Assembly (NCBI GenBank): GCA_023159155.1 | Contig: JAJNNX010000034.1 | Location: 248,001-312,000, forward strand | Reading direction: 5' to 3' | DNA: 64,000 nucleotides | DNA from: Ustulina deusta | Lineage: Eukaryota; Ascomycota; Sordariomycetes; Xylariales; Xylariaceae | Shown here: in pieces, positions 11,172 to 24,924 of the stretch | Position numbering within the stretch: the first letter of the stretch is position 1 | Layout of the letters: every line of letters begins with the position of its first letter | Program-made: the position numbers and the translations under genes | Notes under the pieces: generated by a model | Databases searched by the model: none | What the model was told of the DNA's origin: nothing | The model's input: only the letters and a program-made list of their open reading frames with translations

Positions 11172-12537
11172 AGTACAAGCATGCAGGACACATAGCTTTT
11201 CCCTCGTTTGCGGGAGCGAATAGGTCTGGGGGGTCAATATAGACGCTAGGCAATACCATGAATGACTAATGGCAATATGCTCTTTTCTCGGGCAACTTTG
11301 GTGAATCTGTCTGGTTAACGACGAGCCAATTTATTCTGGTTCGTGATTTGTGTGCACACGTTAAATGCCCCTCTATCTATCCGTACCGTATCCCCCGTTA
11401 AACGAAACTACTTGAGCTCCTAATGTCGTATGGGATGGCCTCAAATCTGCCCAACCCCTCCTTGCGAAGCTCGCAATATGGTAGGATGTCCGTATTCGCG
11501 TGGCGAAAAGCACCCGCGCTCGGTCGGTATTAAACACCTCGTCTCCAGTCCTCTCAGTCGCCGCTCCCACGGTTCCCATGCCTCAGTGCACGCCACGGGC
11601 CACGGCAGACTTCGAACACAAGCTCTAGATTTTAAGAACCGAGATGTTCGATTTCGTGATGGGTATGTGCTTACCAAGTTACTATTCTTTGTTCGTCGAC
11701 ATGACGAGTATATAGATAGACCAAGCTAGTTGTATCTCGACCCGAAGCTGGTGTACCCCGGTGGGCCTGCGAGTGTGCGGCTATGGAGAGGGTAGTGGAG
11801 GAGGATTTATCTAACAAAAGGTTGTTTTGCTCTAAATGCGGTATAGGTAATGATACTGAGCTGGATTCCGGACAGAGGTGGTGCGTACCCGTCGGCTTTT
11901 CAATCGAATCGTCCGGTATCTTTAGTTCAGGGAAGAGATCCCCGTGCAGAGGAGGTATGCAGGAATGAGTCGGTAGATGGACTCCAAGACGTTAAGGGAC
12001 TCATTCCAAGGGCTTTGGCTGCGACGAGAGGATGCAGTCTGGTGAACTGACCTGGTTGTGCCTATTCGGCGCATATGAACCCCTGAAAGAATGGAACAAG
12101 CGGAAATCCTTGCTCCTTGATCATGGGCTCGGATGAGGGTTGTATAGTGATGAGGGCCGTCTGCACACAGCAGCGGAATTGCAAGACATGTGCTGTATTA
12201 AGTGCGAACCGGTCATAACAGCGGGCAACGGTCAATATATACTAGAAGCGAAGAATATATACACAAGTGAGGTATGTCGCACCAAGCAGCCCGAACGTGC
12301 GAAAACGAGAGGAGATGGGTATCCCAAACAAAAAAGCGAGCGTAATGCTATTCCTTCAAAGCCATACCCGTGCGCCGGCCGATGCAACTAGCCCGCCCCA
12401 GAATCCGGCACCTTGCCGTGCGCGTTCCCGTAATCCTTCCCAAAAGCAAGTAGGCTGACGGGGTAGAGCGCCGCTCCCCCCGGTCATAGATGACCGCCAC
12501 CAGGGCCAACCGGTTTTGTCGGGAACTAAGACCTGAC
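11172..12537. other. Intergenic region between convergent protease and chitinase genes
   Basis: This holds the two 3' ends and no recognised gene. A 61-codon ATG frame at 11783-11968 contains a CxxC pair (FCSKCG) but is too short and isolated to support as a gene. Confidence 0.45.
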
Positions 12538-14041
<1,504 letters not shown>

Positions 14042-17000
14042 GTTGGCTTGGCTCTCGAGAAGCTTGAGGTGATATAGGGACGAGCGTTGATAAAAGATGC
14101 TTGAGCTTGCTAGAAAGGAAGAGGATCAGCAAGCTTAGATATATATATACTTATATATATACTATTCCGAGGCTCTTATCCTATTACCCTAGAACGGGAG
14201 GACGGGTAGGTATTCACGTGGTTGGAGCGTACGTGAGACACGGCATATAGGCTGGCCGGTCCTTGGAATGTTGGATCCGATTCTTGGTAAGGGCGACCTC
14301 AACCTTGGAAGCCAGACTCCTCCATCCAGATGACGGCTGGATCCAAGGTAGCAACGTTGCCAGCAGCGATGCGTGCAAGTCGCACAGGTTGGTGAATAGG
14401 ATACATCCATCCTCCTTCCAATATCGCAGACCCGATCTCTGCATCGGCATTGGTTCCTGAGGGCTGTGATGGCAAATGAACCTCGTCCATCCCCAACCAA
14501 GCGCATCCATGACAAACCGGTGCCAGCCACTGTAACTCATGCTCCTCTAGTCCGCAGATGGAAGGTGAACATGACCAATGCATCTTGTATGCGCGGACCA
14601 AGACGCCTCGGCAGACGAGACAGCCTACTTCACTTTTCCTCAGGGGAAGCTCATGAACATCGCCAATCAAGACGCAGGCCTTCCAACAGAGCTCTGTCGC
14701 ATGCTCTGCTCACGCGAAGACGCCCTACCCATAGTAGTGGGCCAATGGCTTATAATAAGGTTGCATCGAACCTGCATCGCCGACCCTCACACCCCACCAT
14801 CATTTGACTGTGTTGGGGTCCCGCGCCAACCATCATCGTGCGTTATCGTATCATATGAGAAAACATGTTCATCCCATCAACTCTGTAGCTCTGTGCATCC
14901 CCGGCGATCATATTTGGTTGTTATTAAGTACTTCAGTGACCGCATGAATGGTCTACATAAAGATGATGCTGCCTCGATTAATTCTCCATCAAACGCGACC
15001 GAGGGAAGCCAAGATCAGATCATTTCACATCAAAGAGCTTCTTCGCAGCGCTCCACACCAAGACGCCAAATGTGTGTCCCCCCTCCAATCCCCCGGCATC
15101 AGAAGGGGGAGGCTTAGTGGCTTGTTTTAGTATTCACCATACCTAGTTTGATAAGGTGTTTCCTCATTAAGGCTATCTCCCGGCTCGGCGAACGAACTAC
15201 CGGGCGGGAAGATGAATTGTTGCGCTCAAGGAAGGTCACGCTTTGCGAGCTCGAGGAACGCCTTTCCTTTTTTCCTAGTATCTACGCAAGATAAGTAGTC
15301 TCCCCAGGAAAGCACCCCAGCTATCGCGCCCTTGGTCAACTCGCGGTTGCATCAAACACTGTGAGCTTGTTTGCAACGTTACTCAGTCCGATGCGATGAA
15401 GCCCACCGCAACCTAAGGTTTAGAAGGATTCCACAATCACCGTTCTGTTATCGTGGGCCGTGATAGACTCGCCGTGAGGTGCATTTCCGGTAGCTAGGAG
15501 AATAGCGGGAGCCTCGGAGACAGAAGAGCACTATTGTGAGCTACCTTAGGATCCGATGGCCTACGATCGCGCGACGTGGTATCGGACACACCCTCGTGAA
15601 AGCGATCTTAACATTCCCACCCGCCCTTATTAAAACGCAAACACAGAACACAGTCGTCGCACTCTAGATAGCTCTTGCTCTAACTCCGATTTTCATAGCC
15701 TATCTATCCTAAAAGGGAGTCGGGCCGAAAACGGGCATGGCAGCAACCAGAAAGCTGGGAGAGGCTCGGTAGTGTGCCGGATGAGACCCCTTTCTCCAGC
15801 CCTGATAAGCCGAGAGGTCCCATGGCAGCACGGGGTGAGCCTCTTGTGTTTTCTTTAACGCCATGTCTTACACTAGTCTAGGTACCAGACAGAAGAGGCG
15901 TAATAGTCTAGAACGGGGTCATAATAACGGAAAACCACGGCCCGGAATGTTAAATAACAGCAGTCAGAGTATGTGGATCAGTCGGAGCTCGACGAACCTG
16001 AGACAACGCAAGTCGAGAACTATGAGGCTCTTGAAGAAGATCTGCGGATAAGCCACCCCTATCGTGGTTCCTGCACCTGGGTGTTCTGGGCTCCAATGTT
16101 CGGATCGCACACAAATTTAGAGGTCCTTATGCGGCAGGGGTGCATGCACCCTGTCTGTCAATATATATATAGGCTTGCCTTTTCGGGAGTAACAGTTGCA
16201 GCGATGACAAGTGTCATTCAAACTACATTACATTATGGGCCGTTGCCGAGACTGAATGATGTTGAAAAGCTGCAGGACCTATAGGTATACTGAGGTATCT
16301 AGCGTCATGGAGCGGTAAGTAGGGTTAACTTTAAATGGGATAAGAAAGAGACGTTGCCTAAAAAGGATCGACAATCTCGTTACTATTTAAGGCAGGTCAG
16401 GGGCTGGTGAGCTTTGGGTATGTACCACTCACACCTCCAGATTTGGTATGCTGAATCACCTGTAGCTTGCCGTTGATGATGTTCTTTATCAATCTGATTA
16501 CCTATTCTAGTGCTCTCCGAGTCAATAGACAACTTGAAATTGATCCAATGAGCGACAGGAACCAAGGGCCTTCGATGTTGCTGAAGAATTGCTTAGCTAT
16601 GAATTAGGACATCTGCTACCGAGCTATGCTTGTCTGAAAGCCATGAGGTCTTAGACACAGATCTTCAACTACTTAGCCTCTTAGCTTCTGGGGTAGTAAT
16701 TCTATATCACAGCGAGTCTTATCAGATCCATATGCTACTGTAGATTTAATGCTTAGCTAGATACATAACGTTACTGTTGTATGACATGCTACACCAAATC
16801 CATGAAAGACCTCCGTTCTAGTCCTGTCAACAGAGCCGTTTTGATTCCATCTCCAAATAGCTTGGCGTATATTTTTAGTTTGCTTGTATCTGCGATATGA
16901 CTACATCACTATTTCATCCGCTTCGCCCGAAAGTTGTAGCACGACTTCATCCTCGTCTGGCACTTCCTGCCTAATGTATGTGTATGTGGTAGGTATGTTT

Positions 17001-18500
17001 GAAATAAACTATGATGCTGCTGCACTTCTAGCTGAGTAGAGCTGTTTCTTCACTTCCTCTCTTCCTGCAAATAACATTGTGCTGAGTGTAGTAATCGCTC
17101 TAGTTCATTGTTCTGTAAGCCTTTCACCATTCAAGTCGGCCCCGTTGTCGATGCAAGACCAGTATATTTACCTGTTACTCAGATATACGATCAGCGACTG
17201 CATTTTCATATAGACCCAAAAATGCTACATATTCCTCTTGTTGGTGTCTCAAAGCAGTACCGCTCACTTCACCATCTTGCCACATCGACTATGCCTGTCT
17301 CTTATGGCAAGAGCAACATATTAGACTCACGTCCTCGAAGGATCATTGTCTATTGGAACATTGACCACGTTAATAAATACCAGTGAGCTTATAGCTACGA
17401 CGCTCATGATACATTCGTGTGAGGTATTCATCTATCCAACTATGGACCCTCGTCCGAAATGAAAGACGGCATGTTTCCTCTCAGACCTCGTCACGCAACC
17501 AGATGTAGGCAGGTCAGAAGACTCGGATGCCCACTTGGCTGTCTCACTGTCAGGACTCATACCCGCCCATGAAAGTCATATAAATGAATTCTCAATACAA
17601 GCTTTCTTGACAAGTACTAAAGGGTTGAGCAGTCGAAGAGTGTCTGGCGATTGCTCGAAGGGTACGCTTGTGCCATCCGCTCTCCCTTCGTGTTGAATGA
17701 AGAGATGTGTTTCCATTGAGATTCATTCGATCCGATTCACCTTCTGGAATGATCAGATATATAATAGAGTCACTTACTCTTCCATCGAGGTGAGAGAGGA
17801 ATCAACTTGAATATAACGCCCGTGAACTGTCCAAGCGACACTGCGAAGTCAACAACAATTCCGTAATGAAGAGATCTTTGAAGAGATCCGCCTCATTTGA
17901 GTCAGGCAACTTACTTCTTGCAGGGGCATGACATGAGGTATCTTAGATGTGTTAAAGACCAGACGACCAGCACTCTATTTCGGCCCGCTCCGCTTCTAAT
18001 ATACGACAATCTTTCGCATGATGGATCGACACTTTACGCGTCCCGGGTCGGCACTTAGATACATAGTGTAGTGAGTTATGCGCGGCACTTCCCCCGCGCG
18101 GTTTATTCGAGAAATCGAATCAGCTCAAACTCGCCAGTTCTATTCTTAGTCGCAGTCACTAGACCCACGGCGCCTTATGCAATCGACGTACACTACACCA
18201 AGTTCATCAACATAGCGCGTGGTGAGGTCTTTTCCCAATTCTAGTCAATCATCTTTAATATCAATTTCGAAACCAAATAGATTGATATAGATTGATCTCA
18301 GATGCTCGAGCGTAGATAGCGCGAAGTTGTTTTGTACTCAAATCATAGTGTGGTACGCCTCCCTCATGATGTTACATTTCAAGCATGACTTTCAGGCTTC
18401 TGCTAGATATGTCTACAAGCACGGGTGTGCTCATTGCTTCAAGACTGGGGATCCGTAAAGGGAATTGTATGATAAATATAAAGAAACGGGACGTTGATTA
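14042..18500. other. Long gene-poor stretch
   Basis: About 4.4 kb has no recognised gene. Open frames at 14466-15117 (up to 179 codons) overlap one another, lack a coding look and match no family. A frame at 15973-16284 contains HPYRGSCTWVF, which faintly recalls the segment preceding fungal NACHT domains but is too short to call. Composition turns AT-rich from about 16.3 kb. Confidence 0.4.
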
Positions 18501-18762
18501 CCTACAGTGGTTCAAGAAAAAGTTTCCCGTCCGCGTTTTTCCAAGGCCGAAATATGTTCATCACACAGAGTATAAATTCTGCCCTAATTCATGAGGAAGA
18601 AAGAAATGAAAGTTATTTTCTGGAAGATAACCAATTGTTTAATATAATATTTTTTTGGCAATTTATTTAGTTCTAAAACCTGTTATATACAACACTTTCT
18701 ATAGTGAAGGTACTTAAACTTAGGCAAAAAACGGACGGGACTTTTTCGACTGGCTGTAGGTG
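18501..18762. mobile_element. Small TIR element, Tc1/mariner-like MITE
   Basis: The left end (18501-18540) and the reverse complement of the right end (18724-18762) align over about 40 bp: CCTACAGTGG versus ACCTACAGCC at the tips, then a shared AAAAAGT..CCCGTCCG..TTTTT core, with roughly 8-10 differences and small gaps. The interior is AT-rich with no ORF. The left end is preceded by TA, while the right end is followed by TG. A TA target duplication of the mariner type with one mutated copy is therefore possible but not proven. Confidence 0.65.
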
Positions 18763-19172
18763 GAGATGCATGCGACACGACACCTCTCATCAAGCCCACT
18801 CAACCACTATCTAACACCTCATCAATCACGGACTGTTAGCACAAACACATACACATCGGGGCTCCGAGGACGGATCATCCAATATAATGCCGAGTTCGGT
18901 TCTGATGATGTGATTGACTCTGGCCACAGTAGTCATTTTCACCATGATGTTGAGCTAAACAGCATTCCGGAGTCCGGGAAAGCTGACGCAAGCTCGGCTT
19001 CGTGGGGTAAGGAACTGCAGAGGTCAAGAGTGGCTGTTGAATGGGATGCCATGAAGGCTGACGGAAAACAACCAATAATGAGGGCTTGGCCCTGTCTGTT
19101 TGAAACGAACTCATCGTGCCTCTTCGCCACGACGGCAAGGAGGCGATCCTCGACGCCGAGACCGCCTGCTTG

Positions 19173-19203
19173 CTCTGAGCAGACCTCTGAGCAGACCTCT
19201 GAG
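19173..19203. repeat. 12-bp tandem repeat
   Basis: The unit CTCTGAGCAGAC occurs two full times plus seven more bases. Confidence 0.85.
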
Positions 19204-19647
19204 AAGTGAGCCGAGCCGGGGCACGGACATTGGATGGGCGCGCATCTACTAAGTAGATAGATAGCAAAGGCAAGATGATTTCGCCTCGATGGCAAACAGA
19301 GGAGTTGATGCAAGTGGGAGCCAGACACGTAACATTTCGGCTCGCCCATGCTTCTGTCTGTCCACCGCTGTGTAGAAGCGCGCGGCACCGTTCTGGAGCA
19401 CGCACCACCACTCATAGGGCGGAACGTGGTGCACCTACATGACTTACATGGCTGGGATGACGACGATGACACTCGAACAGGTTTTCCATCTGCGCGCACA
19501 CCGATTGACAGAGCCGAGAGCAGGCATCCAATCAGAGGGAAAGTGAGAAAGTGGGAAAGGTAACGAAGGAGCTGTTGTTGATGTGGTGGTGTTGTTGTGG
19601 TCAATCCAGGGGGTCGATGCAACATCAAGGACGGGACGGACACCACA

Positions 19648-19675
19648 GTCGCAGGTCGCAGGTCGCAGGTCGCAG
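19648..19675. repeat. 7-bp tandem repeat
   Basis: The unit GTCGCAG occurs four times in perfect succession. Confidence 0.9.
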
Positions 19676-20055
19676 CCGAATCCTCCCCAACCTCGTGAAT
19701 TTCCCTGGCCCTCTGCCTCTCGCTCTCGGCTACCCGCCTATCTGTCCCTGCATCGGACGGCAGAGATACGTGATAACGTCCTATCTCGACCTGGTGCAAA
19801 CCTAGAACTGCTTTACCCGATTTTATGTAGTTTGGGTTGATCGGCGGCAGTCGCAGGACGGCCAGACTTACACCTGATTGCGCCATTGAACCTTGTCGCA
19901 GCTGCCCTCTCACACTATAACACCAGCACTGCAGCCCCTTAGAGCGATATGGCAGAGGCCAACAGGCCATTAAGGTTAGGTGGGAGGAGAGGGGGAGCGC
20001 ACCAGAGCTAGAGCAAGCCCGCGGGCGCGACAAAATCACACAACACAACACACGC

Positions 20056-20085
20056 AGCACAGCACAGCACAGCACAGCACAGCAC
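20056..20085. repeat. 5-bp tandem repeat
   Basis: The unit AGCAC occurs six times, about 400 bp upstream of the basic-protein start codon. Confidence 0.9.
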
Positions 20086-20480
20086 AGGCACCTCCTCTCT
20101 TCCCGTCTCTTGTGATTCCTTCTCTTCTTCCCAACACTTCTTCTCTCTACTTGCAGACATTTCCGTCCCGGCAAACGCACTCTCCATCGACGCTTGTAGC
20201 CGTCTAGTTTTCTCCAAAGAGCGCCTTTGCAACACTCGGTATCACGGCCCAGTCGCTTTCCCGACACGGACAGCGACACGGACAGCCAGACAGCCAGACA
20301 GCTTGTCGCGACGCCCCCAATTGTAAGTCGTCTCTGCGGCGCCCGTCTTCGTGTCGCATTCCGGTTCGCGTCTGCACCGAGTGTCGCAACACATGCCACA
20401 CTACCTCGCCCGCTCGGCTACGTCGTGCTCTAACGCGCCATCTAGCTTTCGCTGCCCAATCGCCCGCGCTCACGTCCGAG

Positions 20481-21042
20481 ATGCCTCGCGAAGGGACCCG
20501 GTCCGCCACGGGCAACTCGCGCCCCCGCGTCTTCCAGGCTGTCGACACCGCGCCGGCCATCAAGCGCACTACTAAGCCCAAGGCGAAGAAGCCTGCTGCC
20601 GAGCCCGGCGTGAAGCCTGTGAAGCCCGCCGGCGTCACCAAGAAGAAGGCCGCTCCTAAGAAGGACGGTGCCGTGGCAAAGGTACGTGGCATAGCGCATT
20701 CCCTCCTCCCCCTCCCCTTTCGGTTAGGGAGCTCACGAGACGCGTTCTGATGCTTTCGTTCCCTGCTCTGTTGTGTATCGCGTCGCGGCGTCTTGACCGC
20801 CGCATGTTCTTAGATCGATATCCTGCATCTTCCCTACGTCCTCTCGACATTCTAATATAGATCCCGCTAATGCATGTATGTCTCAGGTCAAGGCTGCTGC
20901 CAAGAAGGTTGAGGCTAAGGCAAAGAAGGTAATGAAAGCCATTCCATCACTATCTACCTTCTTCCGCTCCAGGTCTATCTAACAAGTTCCCTAGGTCGCC
21001 CCAAAGCCAAAGGCTGCCCCCGCCACCGCCGCGGCTAAGTAG
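20481..21042 (+). CDS. Small Lys/Ala/Pro-rich basic protein (histone H1-tail-like)
   Basis: Exons 20481-20681, 20887-20928 and 20995-21042 give 96 aa; all three join in phase 0 at GT-AG borders. The protein begins with a short mixed region (MPREGTRSATGNSRPRVFQA). The rest is almost entirely Lys, Ala, Pro and Val in KPKAKKPA / VKPVKPAG / KKAAPKK / AAAKKVEAKAKK patterns. That composition is that of linker-histone C-terminal tails, but the winged-helix globular domain of H1 is absent. A chromatin or nucleic-acid-binding role is inference from charge alone. The 14-codon middle exon holds one of the repeated blocks. Similar short basic ORFs are often annotated only as hypothetical in ascomycetes. 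Confidence 0.7.
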
Positions 21043-22350
21043 ATGCCACTTTCAGTACAATAGACACCTATCTAGAGGATGTCCGTGTCTCTTTTTAAGG
21101 CAAATATTCTTTGGGCATGGGTTTCTACTACAAGAGAGCCCTTAATCACTCACGGCGATCTCATCTTGGGGAATGGCGGCGGCTTGTTGGTGTGTTTACA
21201 AAGCATGGTCTCACTTGAATTTCTTCTTGCTGCGAGTACAAGTGTGCGTCCGTATCTGTCGGTCTATCCACACGAGAGACTTGCCAACCAAAACGTTTTC
21301 TATGAGAGCGGTAGTACTGCTAGGCGTTGGGGAAGTGGGCGACGGAATCGTACGATGTTTGTATCATGAGGCCACTGCGCGTTCTTTATAGGCCCTGAAA
21401 ATGATTTTTCGCCTTAACTCGAACGGCTGCTTTTGATTGCTATTCTATTTCCGTGACAACCTCTGTTGACCTACTATTTTCCCGGATGCGCATTTCGACA
21501 ACGCCTTAATTCCCCCGAAGAACAGGCGATGTTGTGATTTCAACCCGAGAAGTTGTTACTTGAACTACACTTTATTATGGCTCGCTACTTTGCTGCACGC
21601 TGAGAATGTTGACAGCAGTAGAATGTTTGTATCAAACGCCAAGTAAGATGGTGTTGCACAAGAGTCTAGATCAAACTGCCAGGAACGATTCACTATAGGT
21701 GGGTATAGTTTATGAGTCCTATTGTTGCGTAAAGAGCTTTCACTCCTTTAGTGGCTAACGCCTCACTAGATACATGCCAGTGTAACAGCATCGTGACACA
21801 GAACCTGACGAGATTGCCACGAGGGTTCGAAGACCGGCGCTTCCAGAAGTCATCAGGCGAGTGAGCGAGGTGTATGAGAGCTATCCCGTACTAATAAGGC
21901 CAGTTCACATGCCGAGAGTGAGGCGCGGGAATGGTTCAAAGTTGGCATGTATTCAAGAGCTGCAAAGAGCAACAGCCCTAAAAGAAGCTCTCCCAGCTGC
22001 CAGGAAGAAGCGGCAGCCTACAACTGAAGGAAGGAGAAAGGACTCGATAGAATGGGCTTACCCTTCTACCATTAAACTTGTCGTATTCAGGCAGGGGCCG
22101 GTTCACGACTCTATTGAGGTCCTATCCTCGGGGACCTCGCTAGGATGGAGCTCTGCATTCCCCCATAGCACAAACAGAAGCACAGCCGACGACATTCACC
22201 CCTTGCGTTGATGCGTTAACGGTATAATAACAATCCTTACCTATCCACGAGCAACCAATTTCTAGATCGGCTACTTTACACTACGCTATTGATTGCATCA
22301 ACCGCATATTTGCCATCCACATCGATTGAAGTCCCTTCCAAACAACAAAT
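21043..22350. other. Intergenic, nothing recognised
   Basis: This holds the 3' end of the basic-protein gene and the promoter of the next. The frame over 21861-22211 starts at GTG and resembles no family. Confidence 0.45.
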
Positions 22351-23030
22351 ATGGCGTCCAACGACTCTTCTCCCAGAGGATCCTCTTCCAACGCGTCCGC
22401 CTCGAATGAGGACAGTTTCGACAAGGATCCTTCGAACGCGAAGTCGTCTGGAGAGAAGTCTGCTGAGGAGGAGCCTTCGGGGAAGAAACCTGCTGAGGAG
22501 AACTCATCTGGCGCCAACCCCCCCGATGGGAGCTCTTCCGGCCCGCCACAACAACACGAACCAGGACGGAACAGGACAATCATGAACATGATATACGACA
22601 TTCCTTCCAGCAACCGGCCATCCGTGGACGCGTGGGTGCAGCCCGGCGAAGAGGTCAGTTTATTCTTCGTCCCTTCGTTTTCTTCCTTGGGTGACTTTTA
22701 GGAGTTGCAAGGGTTTTGTTTTCTGTTCAGACCCGGACTTCTTTCTGTCTGTCGATGTTTTTCACCACTTTCCCACCACACGCTCCCCCAAAAAAAAAAA
22801 AATCTCATGAATGACCCTGATTGGATTGATTGTTACAGTTAAGAAATGCACAGCCGCCGAAATCGGCAGAGCGGGCGCTCGCGCAAGCCCTCAAGTCTGT
22901 CATGGTTCCCCGGCAAGACTCCCGGGATGCCTCGCATGATGACGGACAGTCTGCGTCGACCTCTGATGACGAGAGTAGCCCCGGCGACGAATCCGGCGAT
23001 TCCTCCATGCTTAGTTCACGCGGAGAATAA
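22351..23030 (+). CDS. Disordered Ser/Glu-rich protein of unknown function
   Basis: Exons 22351-22653 and 22839-23030 give 164 aa. The donor GAGGTCAGT and acceptor TTACAG are good, and the intron (185 nt) ends after a poly-A run. The first 70 residues are almost only Ser, Asn, Glu, Lys, Pro and Gly (SSGEKSAEEEPSGKKPAEE). A short hydrophobic core follows at 75-125 (MNMIYDIPSSNRPSVDAWV, then AERALAQALKSVM), and the tail is acidic and Ser-rich. No signal peptide, membrane segment or domain is seen. The conserved-looking piece is the middle block split by the intron, which could be a short linear interaction motif. I do not recognise the family. Confidence 0.6.
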
Positions 23031-24924
23031 GGCTTGGGGGGGTGAAAAGGGCAGAAATTTATGATACACTGTCACCATACGGTTTTATTAAAACAGAGGG
23101 CGCATTAGAGCATTGGCTGGAAAGGAGTATCGGTATTATAGATTTTGGGACCCCGTATGAAATGAAAACCAGCTGCTTTTTCATTGCCCGTTCACGTGTT
23201 ATCAGCTCAGTAGGTGTCTAACTAGACGTGATCTCTTAGCATGTAGCTAGTTGTCAGGGAGGAGGCAGGGAAAGTCATCGTAGCACCTCACTTTGCGAAA
23301 AGTACTCGTATTGCCGTTCGTGGTGGTGGTGCTGGGATATGCGGGTGCCGGGTAGGGATGGCTGTTGTTCTGAAAAGAGGAAAAGGTGAGCTTCCAGCCC
23401 CTAGCAGGGAAAGTAAGCGGATGTCGCGATAGAAGCTACAGGACAATGTTCGGCTATCGGTGCATATATGTCGATATCCGAATGCCGAGTTGAGTTGAGG
23501 GGTGTAGAGAAGCCCTGACGGAAAAAGAGAGAGAACAGATATATGTGTTGCGACTCATACATACCTAGGGTGCCAAACAAACTCCTTACGAGTCTCGCAA
23601 GCCGGAATAGCTGAGAAAGAAGAAATCAATCTTCCCGTTGGCAAAGAGGCCGAACTTCTACGATACTCCCCCCCCCCCTTCCTGCATCGTAGGAGATCCG
23701 CCCGGGATGCGCTCGGAAAACGACCTCCTCGTTGACGAATTATCGACCTGTTCTAGTTCTGCCGCACGACGCCGTATATATGCCAAAAGATAGCGGAGGG
23801 GTTGTGTAATCCCTTTCTGATCCTGCTCTGGCATGTCTGTTTCTGCATAGTGCTTCGCGCCCGGCCGCTGCTTGGGATGCTAATTGCCCTGTGCTACTTA
23901 TACGGCTTAGTCAGTCAGTGGTGGTGGTCTTAGCATTCTTCCGCGAGTTCCCCTTCGCTCGCCGCAAGGTTTGGGCCGCTGTCCTGTGCAGACCGCGTTT
24001 CGCTGGTCTCGGATTGGTAGGTAGGTAGCGTACTGTTTGTTGGTTTACACTTGGGCAAGACGACTGGGCTTCGCGCGAGGGGTGCGGGACGACGAAAGTA
24101 GAGCGAGATTTGATCTGGATGAGTGAGCCGCTCCGAAGAGATAGCAGCTGATTTGAAGAGCCTAGGTGACTGAGATTCTGTCATAACTAATGAGATAACG
24201 ATGTTGCATTTATGTGTGGCTCAGGCGGAATTGACTCGCTTCCAAAGTCCCACCAGGGGCAAGATAAAAAGCTGTAGCTTCGAAGGATAGTCAATCGCCC
24301 TAGGAGCTTTGAATCTGTGACTAGGTAGTTTAGACGTATTGATGGTTGCCGAAAGAAATGGTACCACCGATAGTTACAGCTTTCGAATATCGTTTCGTGA
24401 ACCTCGATGTGCTCTACCCCGAAATACCAAAAGAGTTGAAAGCAGCTCTTGAGTTAAACAATTAGATGAAAATTAACAAAGGTAGATTAAATTTCAAAGC
24501 GGTTCATTCAGTCCATCGGGGCTTACTCCTTATCACTAACGTTCGTCTTAATTAACCATAGCCATCCTTTGTCATCAGTCCTCACTCGTTATCAAGGAAA
24601 GCCATTGATAATAACCCAACCCAGATAATTCAACTGATTCTCCCTCGGGCTATCAAGCACCAAGATCGAGGAGCAAGGCGGGTGTCGCACTGATCGCCCG
24701 AATTAGTGCAGAAATGATTGACGCCTCGAAATCGATGACGTCGTAGAGAAACATATCGCCATCATCGGTCTGGGTCGTGAGACACGGATGCGTAATAATG
24801 TAAAATAGATGTATGCATGTCAGGCATGACGCTTGTAAATAAATTGACAATAGCCCGCATGTAACCGGGTGACATGATCTTAGAATCCCAATACCCACAA
24901 ACCGGATGCGTGTATGTCGCATGA
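23031..24924. other. Intergenic, nothing recognised
   Basis: An 84-codon minus-strand ATG frame at 23930-24184 is present but isolated and unlike any family. The last 150 bp before 24925 are the likely leader of the FAD oxidoreductase. Confidence 0.45.

Larger units (their letters stand above)
18763..20480. other. Intergenic / probable long promoter and leader of the basic-protein gene
   Basis: This has several short tandem repeats, listed separately, and a pyrimidine-rich stretch from about 20085 to 20215. A 486-codon antisense frame crosses the region but begins at GTG and is low-complexity. No gene is supported. Confidence 0.5.

Noticed and set aside
14466..15117. Overlapping 113- and 179-codon plus frames
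   Set aside because: Two frames compete over the same DNA, neither has codon bias or known motifs.
15973..16284. Frame faintly like the segment before a fungal NACHT domain
   Set aside because: Only one short motif (HPYRGSCTWVF) fits, the start is GTG, and no NACHT or repeat domain follows.
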